Source of the DNA: Adiantum capillus-veneris
Taxonomy: Eukaryota > Streptophyta > Polypodiopsida > Polypodiales > Pteridaceae
Reading direction: 5' to 3'
Length of the DNA stretch: 64,000 nt
NCBI GenBank assembly: GCA_014529385.2
Contig: CM043952.1
Span: 154,393,557 to 154,457,556, forward strand
Each line of letters begins with the position of its first letter. Position 1 is the stretch's first letter. The notes under the pieces are model-generated. The model did no database searches. It saw only the letters and a list, made by a program, of their open reading frames with translations, and was not told the DNA's origin. The position numbers were made by a program, and so were the translations under genes. Below are positions 56,380 through 64,000 of this stretch, piece by piece.

Positions 56380-57420
56380 AAAGTAGTGTGCAGACCACTA
56401 GTAAATATCAAGTGGGTGAACCCCACTTTTTATGGGTACAGCACCACTGATAGGCTGTGTTGAAGTGGTGCACCTGCAACACCCTTTAAAGTTGGGCAGA
56501 AACCATGGTTGCATCACTACAAAGTTATGCTGATATGGTGCACCATCTCTTAAAAGTGATACTGGACCACTTTAAAGTGCTGGGCAACACTAAAAAGAGG
56601 TAAGGCTCTAGTAAAAACTGACGATATAATGGGTGCATCACTTTTCAATGGAAAACCCTAACTATTTTGTGGTGAAGCATCACTTTGGTGTACCATTTTT
56701 CAGTGGTTCTACACACCTTTAAGGTACCGAATAACGTTCTATTTAAGAAGCACCACTTTCTAGTGGTGAAGACCACTATAAAGTGGTCAACATCACTATA
56801 AAGTGGTGAACACAACTATAAAGTGGTGCTTCTTAACTAGAACGTTATTCGGTATCTTAAAAGTGTGTAGAACCACTGAAAAGTGGTGCTTCTTAACCTG
56901 AACGTTATTTGGTATAAAGTGGTAAACACCAATAAAGTGGTGGTCACCACTTTTTGTGGTTCAAATCACATTTAAGTGGTGGTGCGTGATGGTCAACCAC
57001 TTTCAGTGCTGTAGAACCACTTTTTAGTGATGCTTTACAAAAGTGCAATAATCTTTAGTTCTGCATCTTTGCTAAAAGTGGTGGTTATGTGCTTTTAAGT
57101 GATGAAGCTTTACAAGGAGATACCACATTCTATTGGTGTAGCACCACTTTTTAGGAGTGTAGCACCAGTTTTAAGTTGTGTACAACAATTCACATCGGTG
57201 TAGCACAACTGAACAGTTGTTCAACCCACTTTTATGTGGTGGAGCACCACTTTAAAGTGGTGAAGAAACACCCAAAGGTGATGTATCACCAACAAATAGT
57301 GGTGTAGCATGACTTTTTAGTGTTACCTAACCAGTTTTAAGTGGTTGAGAACCATTTAGTGGTATACCACCACTTAAAAATTTTGCAGTACCACTGAGAA
57401 TGGTGCAGAAATCATTTCAA
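56380..57420. repeat. array of accact...agtggt hairpin repeats filling intron 3
   Basis: About 1 kb packed with short imperfect palindromes such as 'ccactataaagtgg', 'accactttttagtg' and 'caccactttctagtggtg', spaced roughly every 15-35 bp in both orientations. Three near-identical units ('actataaagtggt') stand in tandem at about 56773-56830. The same motif family recurs at 58510-58640, 60800-61070 and 63100-64000. Confidence 0.85.
56692..56887. repeat. long fold-back: 68-bp arms, 60-bp centre
   Basis: The left arm 56692-56759 and right arm 56820-56887 are reverse complements with only a few mismatches. Each arm carries 'ccgaataacgttcta' with 'aagaagcaccac' on one side and 'cagtggttctacaca' on the other. 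The centre is made of 'accactataaagtggt' units. A partial third copy of one arm follows at 56880-56920. MITE-like structure. Confidence 0.85.
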
Positions 57421-58499
57421 CCACTTCTTATTGTTGATAAAACAAGTTTAATTATGGCTCATTACATACTAACATGCATTCATATATTTTTTTTACAGGG
57501 AGGTGGACAGTACCACAAGTGGCCTTACCCACTCAAACAAAATTTTGCTTCACCAAGGAAGATTTTCATACCGAATATGGGCTATGCTTGGTTGGCCAGG
57601 ATCCGAAGCTCCTATGTGATGATGATTTCTCATATGAGGAGTGGCTTAGGGTATGGCTTTACAAGCGCCAACAAAAGGAGAAGATGCATTTAAAGGGGTT
57701 GAGGCCTGAAATGTATGAAGAATGTCTCCTGCTATACCATAAAGTATATCAGGGAGCTCCCCCAAACAACGAGGTAGGCGTGCATTTTGCACATGGATTT
57801 ACGTGGCAAAAGTGCAAGCGCGCTGAAGATTCTGAAGGTTTAGTTGCATGGGCTGTGTATGATGAATGTGTTATCAAAATGTTACGCCAACAAAAACTTT
57901 AAATAGGAAATTGGAGAAATGGAGGTCCACAAACGGTCCATGTCTTGGAAGCGAGTGGAAATTTAATGTAGAAAATATGCCTAATTACACTGACAGTACT
58001 AGCACAGGCTTTGACTGGCAGACATACTCAGGTGGACATCAATTTTCAGGGCAGGCTAAGGAGGAATTTCTAAAGAAGCGGGCCTTTGGCTCGATGGGAA
58101 CATTTGGAATGTCAAATGTTTCCTCGACTACATTTTCTGCGTCAACGGTGATGTAGCAGCTATTTCTAACATGAAGGCTAATGCTGCTGAAAAGTTAAAA
58201 GAGAAGCAGCAATGTCTCGAAGCAATAAAAATTGCTTTAGATCTATCAAAGACAAAGAGAGATGAGCAGGTTGGTTTGATGCGAGGTGCCGCCAAGATCG
58301 TAGAGAGACTGAACAAGGATATGGAGGAACTCAAGTTGCATAAGGCTGGGCTTGTACCAAACGAGGAAGCAATGGCAAAGCTTGATACCTTGATTCAAAT
58401 CAGAAAGGAGGCTCTCAAAGACATGGGACTTGATATTGAAGTGCACAATCTCGATAACCTAGGTGAAGAGGCAGCACAGTTACAGGTATGTAAGCTTGA

Positions 58500-58700
58500 T
58501 TGGTTCACCTAGTAGTGGTTGATATTACTTAAAAGTGGTTAAACTCTAATTAGAAAAAAATGGTTAGAGACCATTTTATATGGTAAAAGACCACTTAAAT
58601 GTGTTTATATAACACTCTTAAGTGGTACCACATAAAGTGATGAAGACTCTTGAAAGTAATGCACAAACACTTATACTGTTTTATAAAGTACGCAGTGCTA
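58500..58700. repeat. agtggt/accact repeats in intron 4
   Basis: Scattered units ('tagtggttgata', 'aaaagtggttaaac', 'accacttaaatgtg', 'taagtggtacca') within the 226-bp intron 58486-58711. Confidence 0.6.
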
Positions 58701-59449
58701 TTTTTTTACAGGGTCAACATGACACTTTGTTATGGGAAGTAGAAGTGGCGACAGGGCATCTTCGATTTGTGGAAACGATTATTAATTTGTTCAAGTCAAG
58801 AATGCCTATCCTTCCTATCAGGCTGCCTGTTCATTTGGGATCGGACAATAACTGTGTGTAGTTAGGTGATTGTGTTGCTTGTGGGATGTCTATCATGCAG
58901 ACTGTTGTACCGATGTCTACATGCTCCGGTGTCAACATCCGTATCACCCACTTTGTTTTGTAAATGCCTGTAAGTCTGCCGGCCAGTGTCTATTTCATGG
59001 ATGTGAGGAACCTTTAAAAGATGCTTTGAAGTTGCTGGCACCTGGAGAGGCAAACATGGATGAGTATGAACAAGGACGTAGAGGATGCTGAAAAATCATC
59101 TGAGAAGCCAATTGAAAAGGATACAACAGTGAACTTGTCTGATGAGGACTCGGATCTTCTTATTTCAGATGTTTGTGCAGAGATTTTGGGACGTAAGAAA
59201 AAGAGGAGCAACACTGAAGAGCGCGCCACACCAAAGAAAAAAGCTAAGGTTGCATCCGAGCCTCCAGAGCCTACTCCAGGAGGTAAAAAATCCAAGGAGC
59301 CTTCATCTGCTCGGAAAAAGACTAACCTCCAAGCACCCAACCTTAAACCTCCCAAACCAAAGTCCCGCAAGAAACTTTTGTAGCCCCTATTAACCTTTTG
59401 TGATTTGTAGCCTCTTTGTAATTTTGTCTTTGTACCCTCATTTTGATGA

Positions 59450-60503
59450 TAATGAAACGACGGCTTTATTTTTCATTCATTAGTTGTTTATTGCTCATTG
59501 ATTGTCTATTTATTGTACTCATATTGTTCATTGACTATCTATTTATTGTACTCGTATTGTTCTTTCCGACGTCATCATGAGCATCTTCAAGTAGAGCTTA
59601 TTTTTTCTCCAGTATCTCCTGCCAAGTGGACTGTTGCCATAGAAGTTCAGGAGATTAATGAAATGGAAATCAATAGCCTGGAAGGTATACTTTTCAAGTG
59701 TATTTTGAAAATGTTAATATGTCAGTCTGATTGAGGTTTTTAAGGCATGGTACTTGTCTATGGCAGAACTTAGCTGGATTGGAGATGTTCAAGAACCAGA
59801 TGAGAAGGTTGAAGACATAGTAGCTAAGCAGGATGCAGATGTAACACCAGATAAAGTGGAGGAAGACCAGGCACCAGCAGTTTTCCCCAAAATTGAAGAG
59901 ATTTTGCCAAACTGCCCTGGATGGGGATATCTTGTTTCGAATTTCTGCAAGATCAAAAAGCTCATCATCCTTGATCTCGATGGACTATTCGTGAAACGAG
60001 ATGTAACCAAATGTGATCCAAAGACTGGACAACTTAAACACCCTCCACATCCAGCTTCTGACAGAGTTAAACTAAAAAGAGTGGACGAGAAGTTGTGGAT
60101 CTACTACCGTAGAGATGTTGAGCAATTTGTTTGGGATTTGAGGCAAATAGCGAATGCAATGATTTGGAGCACTTGTACTGCTGCTAACATTGAGCTAATC
60201 CTCAGTACATGTTGGCCAGACATATGGGAACATAGGACTTATTACTTTAGGGATCTCTTCTCAAACTGGCAATGTGAGAAGTGGTCGTATTTTGAAGAGA
60301 TTGCTGGAGCTCCAAGAGACCTTGCAGGTGAACCTGTGTCTTTCAAGCCCCTTTACCATGTCTGGAACAAGTTTACAGAATATGACTCCTCTCGGACATT
60401 GCTGGTAGATGACTCCAGATATAAAAATCTGCGCAATGGCTGGGACAACTGTATATGTCTACCCACCTTTGATCCTCTTGATGAAGACCAAGACCCTGAT
60501 TAG
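59450..60503 (+). CDS. FCP1/NIF-type HAD phosphatase-like protein
   Basis: A probable upstream exon ends at 59684 (donor 'ggaag|gtata'), followed by an 82-bp intron and the main exon 59767-60503, with matching phase. The main exon encodes about 245 residues: an acidic N-terminus, then HAD motif I 'LIILDLDGLFVKR', motif II region 'IWSTCTAANIELIL', a Lys-containing segment ('FKPLYHVWNKF') and motif IV 'LLVDDSRYKNL'. This is the FCP1-homology fold; relatives remove phosphate from proteins such as the RNA polymerase II tail (family knowledge). Plant relatives often have DxNG at motif I, while here the second Asp is kept. There is no stop or frameshift, in contrast with both neighbouring genes. 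The start codon is not fixed; an acceptor-like 'ttttttctccag' at 59610 suggests one more intron. Substrate unknown. Confidence 0.72.
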
Positions 60504-60790
60504 CTCACGTGCACACTGTTGCCATGGCTGTGCAGATGGGCACTAACCCCCAATTCCCTGGAGTATAAAAAGGCAAACCCCATCAGCAATCCCAAAGATG
60601 AACTTTCGAGTCTAGTCTTTGAGCACTTTGTCATAAATGGAGATGAATGAGATTGTACATCTGTAATTTAAGAAACGTTATATATTGTACATTCTTGGTG
60701 GATATGTAGACGTTTCTGGATAATTGTTGTAATATACTTTTTGTAATATGCAAAAGTTCTAGCACTTTACATGTCTCTGCACTATACATG
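60504..60790 (+). other. 3' flank of the phosphatase gene
   Basis: AT-rich 3' region with possible polyadenylation signals ('gtataaaaagg', 'ttgtaatatgc'). The hairpin repeats begin after it at about 60800. Confidence 0.4.
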
Positions 60791-60799
60791 TCTCTACAC

Positions 60800-61075
60800 T
60801 TCTGAATGTCTTAGAACCACTTTTGAGTGGTGCTAAACCACTAATACGTGGTTAAATTTTTATTGTGTTATTGCAACAATTTTTCTGGAACTACAACACC
60901 ATTTAATGGTGATGTTCGGGGGGAGTGGTGAAGCATTCTTAACCACTTTTTAGTGGTGCTAAACCAATTTAGCACCACTAAAAAGTGGTAGATTTTTATT
61001 GAGTTTTTCTGGAACTGCAACACTTTTTAGTGGTGATGTTTGGGGGGGGGGGAGGGGGGAGTGGTGAAGCATTCT
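60800..61075. repeat. hairpin repeats in the convergent intergenic gap
   Basis: accact/agtggt units again, in a duplicated module: 'tttttctggaact.caacac...tggtgatgtt.gggggg' followed by 'agtggtgaagcattct' appears at about 60879-60940 and 61004-61075. Between them lies a perfect inverted repeat (60942-60989). Confidence 0.85.
60942..60989. repeat. perfect 22-bp inverted repeat with 4-bp loop
   Basis: The left arm 60942-60963 starts 'accactttttagtggtgc'. The right arm 60968-60989 is its exact reverse complement, and the loop is 'ccaa'. Each arm itself contains a small palindrome, so alternative cruciform structures are possible. Its position between convergent genes would also suit a terminator-like role. 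Confidence 0.93.
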
Positions 61076-61163
61076 CAAAAAGAAACATGTCAATTCCATC
61101 GTACGTTTACACCAATTCCATCTTGTTCAATATTTCACTAGATGATATAAAATCAGATTTGAT

Positions 61164-63055
61164 TTACAATTCAAAGGACATGCTATTGTATATTGCCTCG
61201 TGGTTTTCATTGGAAAGTTCGAACACTTCTCCTATGCCATCGAGCACTATAGGCTCCATAGGGAACTTTATTGCCCTTATCAAGTGGGAATATATGAAAA
61301 CTACTGGCTTGTTATCCCACAGCTCATACAAGTTTGCTTGTAGGGATTTATAGCAATGGCCCGTGACCATATAAGTATGCTTCTCTATCTTGTTGCCCCA
61401 TGCATCAATTTGCTCGTTAGTTGTTAGGCCCTTAGCTACTACACACTTCAAAATGTAGAAGTCAACAGCCTCCTCATTATTCTCTTCAAAAGTGACAGCA
61501 AAATTGTCTCCAGGTATGAGAGCATCGCTTAAGGAGTCATAATGACCTGCATAAGTGGCACCATGGAACTCCTCATCGTCTGAGTCTCCGTATGACTTGG
61601 AATCATTAGTAAGTGGCTCCAAAGTGTGATATTGCCACGTCTCCACATGTGATCTGTTCATACAATTTCTCCAATGGCCAAGCCTGCAAGGAAAACAAAA
61701 GCATGAAAACTGTTTTGATCGCAATGCACAAGTGTTGTTCTCAGAATACCCATTCACACAGTGCATTGCTCTTGAGCTCTTCAATGGTTTGCAGTCCCAT
61801 TAATAGGATCGCTGAACATCGCCTAGCTTGACCTCCTAGAACACCCTACTGACCTCCCTCTTTTGCTTGTCATACATAGCAGTTGCTCCAGTACTGAGAT
61901 GCATTCTCAAAAAAGAGACAACTTCAACTGCACAAGTCAACTGCACGCTATTTTGCTTCAATTGCTCATGAGTTAGAGCCCCTTTTTTGACAGCCCTAGC
62001 CCCATCATGTTCCCCCTTTTCATGTCCTGAGTAAAAAAAATTCTAATTCATTTCCATGCCAGTAAGGCTCCAATCTCTAGCAACAAAGTAAAACAGTCGC
62101 TTTGCTTTAAATTGTGAAGCTGCGCCATCTGACCAAACCCAATGTTTTTTAAAGCTTAGCCCTTGATCTCTCAACCATTGAGCATGTAGAGAAAAGCATG
62201 CTGCACAAATAAGGTGTCATGTTGTTTATCATCTGAGACAAAAAAGTGCATGGTCTTCTTTATTGCACCTGATGCGATGCGAAAATAAGTAATCAGGACA
62301 AAGATAGTGACTTGCTTAGTGTACCAATGCATTGACTAGATCTCATTTTGCTCCTTGAAGGAGTAGTTCTCTGCAAAGTCAACGACGGAGACAACCACAT
62401 CATCTGAAAACAAAGAAATGCATTCCTTGAACTGTTGTGCTTGCCACCTAAATATAAAATTGTGAGTGACATACTTCTTCAAGTGGTCTTGGTACACTCG
62501 CAAAAGTTCTCTAGGCAGCATTTTCTTGTGGACAATGTCTTTCACAGTGCTCTTTCTAGCTTCATTGTTTAATCCAGTAGCACCCACTATATTTTCAAAA
62601 AACTTCACAGATACTTGCTTACTCTGCTCAACTTCTTCTCTTGGATAGATCTGAATATTACCTACACCGCATGCATTGCATGTTCCCATTAAGCATTGGT
62701 AGCTATGGAAACTATGTTGTGCAAGTATAGACTCCAACAGTGAAGTGGTACTCATACTTGCATTTTTGTATGCAAGGCATCCATGGTTGACAACTTCATC
62801 ATGATGAAGGAATATAGGGCAGCTGCACATGCAGCAAGAACAATGAAGATCAAAACTTCAAGTCCGCATGTGATTTACTGCCTCTTTAAGGAAAATCATT
62901 TGTACATGCACAATACAACAGCAGGTGTAGCGATCCCTCAAATTTCGGACAAAGAACGGTTTCATAGACTCAAAGCAACGTTGCGAAATCTGAATATCTG
63001 CATACTTTGTCTTGAATCTTAAATAAAGCTCCACCTGCAATATACATGTATACAA
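61164..63055 (-). pseudogene. transposase-like gene with DFAENY / SDD / SDGAASQFK motifs, broken
   Basis: Read right to left. An N-terminal block (63055-62858) has 'FESMKPFFVRNLRDRYTCCC'. The frame 62830-62336 has a Cys-rich start, 'CLMGTCNACGVG', 'HNFIFRWQAQQFKECI' and 'VVSVVDFAENYSFKEQNEI'. Past a TAG come 'SMHWYTKQVTIFVLITYFRI', 'HFFVSDDKQHDTLF' and, after a frame change, 'WVWSDGAASQFKAKRLFYF' (about 62135-62090) and 'GHEKGEHDGARAVKKGA'. After an intron ending 'ttccttgcag' near 61687, the C-terminal part (to 61164) has 'GDNFAVTFEEN', 'VTGHCYKSLQANLYEL' and 'VVFIYSHLIRAIKFPM'. Spaced acidic residues in an RNase H-like context suggest a DDE-type nuclease. I recall such proteins as conserved hypotheticals of transposon type, unverified. 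At least four stops or shifts disable this copy. Confidence 0.55.
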
Positions 63056-63460
63056 ATATTAAAAATAAACTTAGCAATCAAAACTGGTTAAATTGTTTCA
63101 AAACATTAAAAAGTGATTCTATATCACTAAAAACTGGTGTGCACCACTAAAAACTAGTAATGATACATTTAATAGTATTGTTTTACCTGTGAAAATAATG
63201 CACCACAAATACAAATTAGTGTAGAAACTAGTAACCATACAAAAAGGTAGAATATTAAGAGGTTGTGTGAGGACAACTTAATAGTGGTGAGAAACCGCAT
63301 TCAGCGTAACTAAAAAGTGGTTTGGCACGACTTAAAAGTGAATCCAAACCACTTGATGGTGATGAACCACGAATAAAAAATAGTGTCCACTGCTTGAATA
63401 TGGTGGGCAACGATTAAAAAGTGGTGAGTAAGGACATGAAAGTTCTGGGGAAGTTCAGAA

Positions 63461-63804
63461 CTAGCACTTAAAAAGTAGCTGGGAGGGACAAAATAGTAGG
63501 CCACAGACCAGCATTAGCACTAGATAGTAGTCCAACACAACTTGAAAGTGGAGGAGCTCTTGTGAAAAGTGTTTGATGACCACTCTAGAGTGGTGAGCGA
63601 CTAGTTCAAAGTGGCTAGTCACCAATTAAAATCTAGCACTTAAAAAGTAGCTGGGAGGGACAAAATACTAGGCGACAGATCAGCATCAGAACTAGATAGT
63701 GGTCCAACACAACTTGGAAGTGGAGGAGCTCTTGTGAAAAGTGCTTGATGACCACTTGAGAGTGGTGAGCAACTAGCTCAAAGTGGGCAGTCACCACTTG
63801 AACG
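63461..63804. repeat. 172-bp tandem duplication
   Basis: Unit 1 (63461-63632) and unit 2 (63633-63804) both begin 'ctagcacttaaaaagtagct' and share 'gggagggacaaaata', 'ccaacacaactt', 'ggaggagctcttgtg' and 'ttgatgaccact', with few substitutions. Confidence 0.9.
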
Positions 63805-64000
63805 CGGATTGTGGTCACTTGAATGCGGTTTCTGGCCACTTGAAAGCGGGAACTTGCCGCTTGATTGCAGTGACAAGGTTTTAGCTACCACTTGAAAGTG
63901 GTGTCTTGCCACTTGGGAGTGGTGCCTCATCACTTGCATGGAGTGATGACTGACGTAGTGACTTAGCACATGAAAGTGGCGTCTCACCACTTGACGACCA
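63785..64000. repeat. tandem ~21-bp hairpin units
   Basis: Successive units begin 'ccacttgaa', 'tcacttgaatgcggt', 'ccacttgaaagcggg', 'ccgcttgattgcagtg', 'ccacttgaaagtggtg', 'ccacttgggagtggtg' and 'tcacttgcatggagtg', mostly 21-22 bp apart. Many units can pair with themselves (ccactt...agtgg). Confidence 0.8.

Larger units (their letters stand above)
56096..59383 (+). pseudogene. coiled-coil, RING-like, basic-tail protein gene (unknown family), broken
   Basis: Proposed exons: 56096-56189 (ATG; basic Ser/Lys-rich), 56276-56324 (a second 'KGTPKK' motif), 57499-58485 and 58712 onward, with GT-AG introns at 56190-56275, 56325-57498 and 58486-58711. The large exon reads 'WTVPQVALPTQTKFCF', 'YEEWLRVWLYKRQQKEKMH', 'VHFAHGFTWQKCKRAED' and then a coiled coil (58171-58485). 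The last exon has 'CVACGMSI' and, after a frame change, a Cys/His cluster 'RCQHPYHPLCFVNAC' and 'CLFHGCEEPL', which resembles a RING-type zinc finger. A Lys-rich, nuclear-localisation-like tail ends at 59383. Lesions: an A-run shift near 57890, one near 58150, TAG 58859-58861 and shifts near 58905 and 59085. Exon phases at the 5' end do not all agree. Function unknown. Confidence 0.6.
55165..64000. mobile_element. candidate uncharacterised multi-gene DNA transposon or transposon-derived locus (left part)
   Basis: Two rightward genes (coiled-coil/RING-like; FCP1-like phosphatase) face a leftward transposase-like gene. Short hairpin-forming repeats of the accact...agtggt type fill introns, the convergent gap and the upstream flank, and are rare in the rest of the window. 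The left boundary is the junction with the truncated integrase near 55165; the right boundary lies outside the window. No terminal inverted repeat or target duplication can be shown, so the transposon status is inference. Confidence 0.35.
63100..64000. repeat. hairpin-repeat array upstream of the transposase-like gene
   Basis: Dense agtggt/accact-type units, e.g. 'ccacttgaaagtggtg', 'caccacttgaacgcgg', 'accactctagagtggtga'. They become regular toward the right edge and continue to the end of the window. No gene is supported in this stretch; the open reading frames on the minus strand (63633-63839, 63778-63990) are products of the repeat. Confidence 0.85.

Noticed and set aside
63778-63990. 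Minus-strand frame with heptad-like H-H-S-Q-V repeats as a protein gene
   Set aside because: Most simply explained by the 21-bp DNA repeat, which keeps a frame open by its length. No start context or flanking coding signal; noted only as a finding to check.
63100-64000. CRISPR-like array
   Set aside because: Units are palindromic and variable without unique equal-length spacers, and the context is a plant genome.

Overview
The window reads as nuclear DNA of a land plant. It has plant-type Ty1/Copia and Ty3 (Tat-type) LTR retrotransposons, plant L1 LINEs, a CACTA (En/Spm) DNA transposon, a tRNA-derived SINE, GT-AG introns and long CT/GA microsatellites. Transposon density is very high and most copies are broken, which suits a large genome. 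One non-LTR element and the 55-64 kb locus look unlike common flowering-plant repeats. I lean towards a fern, lycophyte or conifer, but the sequence alone does not settle it.

Layout. 1-1.56 kb: 3' end of a Copia element (RT, RNase H, probable LTR). 2.2-10.6 kb: decayed, mostly unrecognised sequence with a Ty3 gag-like remnant, a dispersed repeat and diverged tandem repeats. 10,578-16,880: a complete CACTA transposon with CTA target duplications, holding a broken TNPD transposase and a broken second gene. 18.3-19.6 kb: reverse-strand Ty3 gag-protease fragment. 19,681-31,484: a young Ty3 element (5' LTR, primer site, gag-protease without RT, polypurine tract, truncated 3' LTR). It is interrupted at 21.85-27.55 kb by a reverse-strand relative with intact gag and protease-RT frames. 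33.6-38.9 kb: decayed L1. 39.4-43.57 kb: nearly intact non-L1 LINE ending in a CT microsatellite. 43.6-45.3 kb: Copia 5' end and gag. 46.5-47.9 kb: second L1 fragment. 48.1-55.16 kb: another Tat element whose 5' half is inverted relative to its 3' half.

55.17-64 kb is the least ordinary region. Two rightward genes lie there: a broken coiled-coil/RING-like/basic-tail gene and an apparently intact FCP1-like HAD phosphatase. They face a leftward, broken gene with 'DFAENY', 'SDD' and 'SDGAASQFK' motifs, which looks like a transposase of a type not usually annotated in plants. Two long introns, the gap between the genes and the upstream flank are filled with short hairpin-forming repeats (accact...agtggt). 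A SINE with clean target duplications sits in the first intron. I propose this as a candidate uncharacterised multi-gene DNA transposon or transposon-derived locus, running off the right edge.

A second possible novelty is a pair of related ~70-residue reading frames between the primer-binding site and gag in both Tat elements, in swapped order in the two copies.
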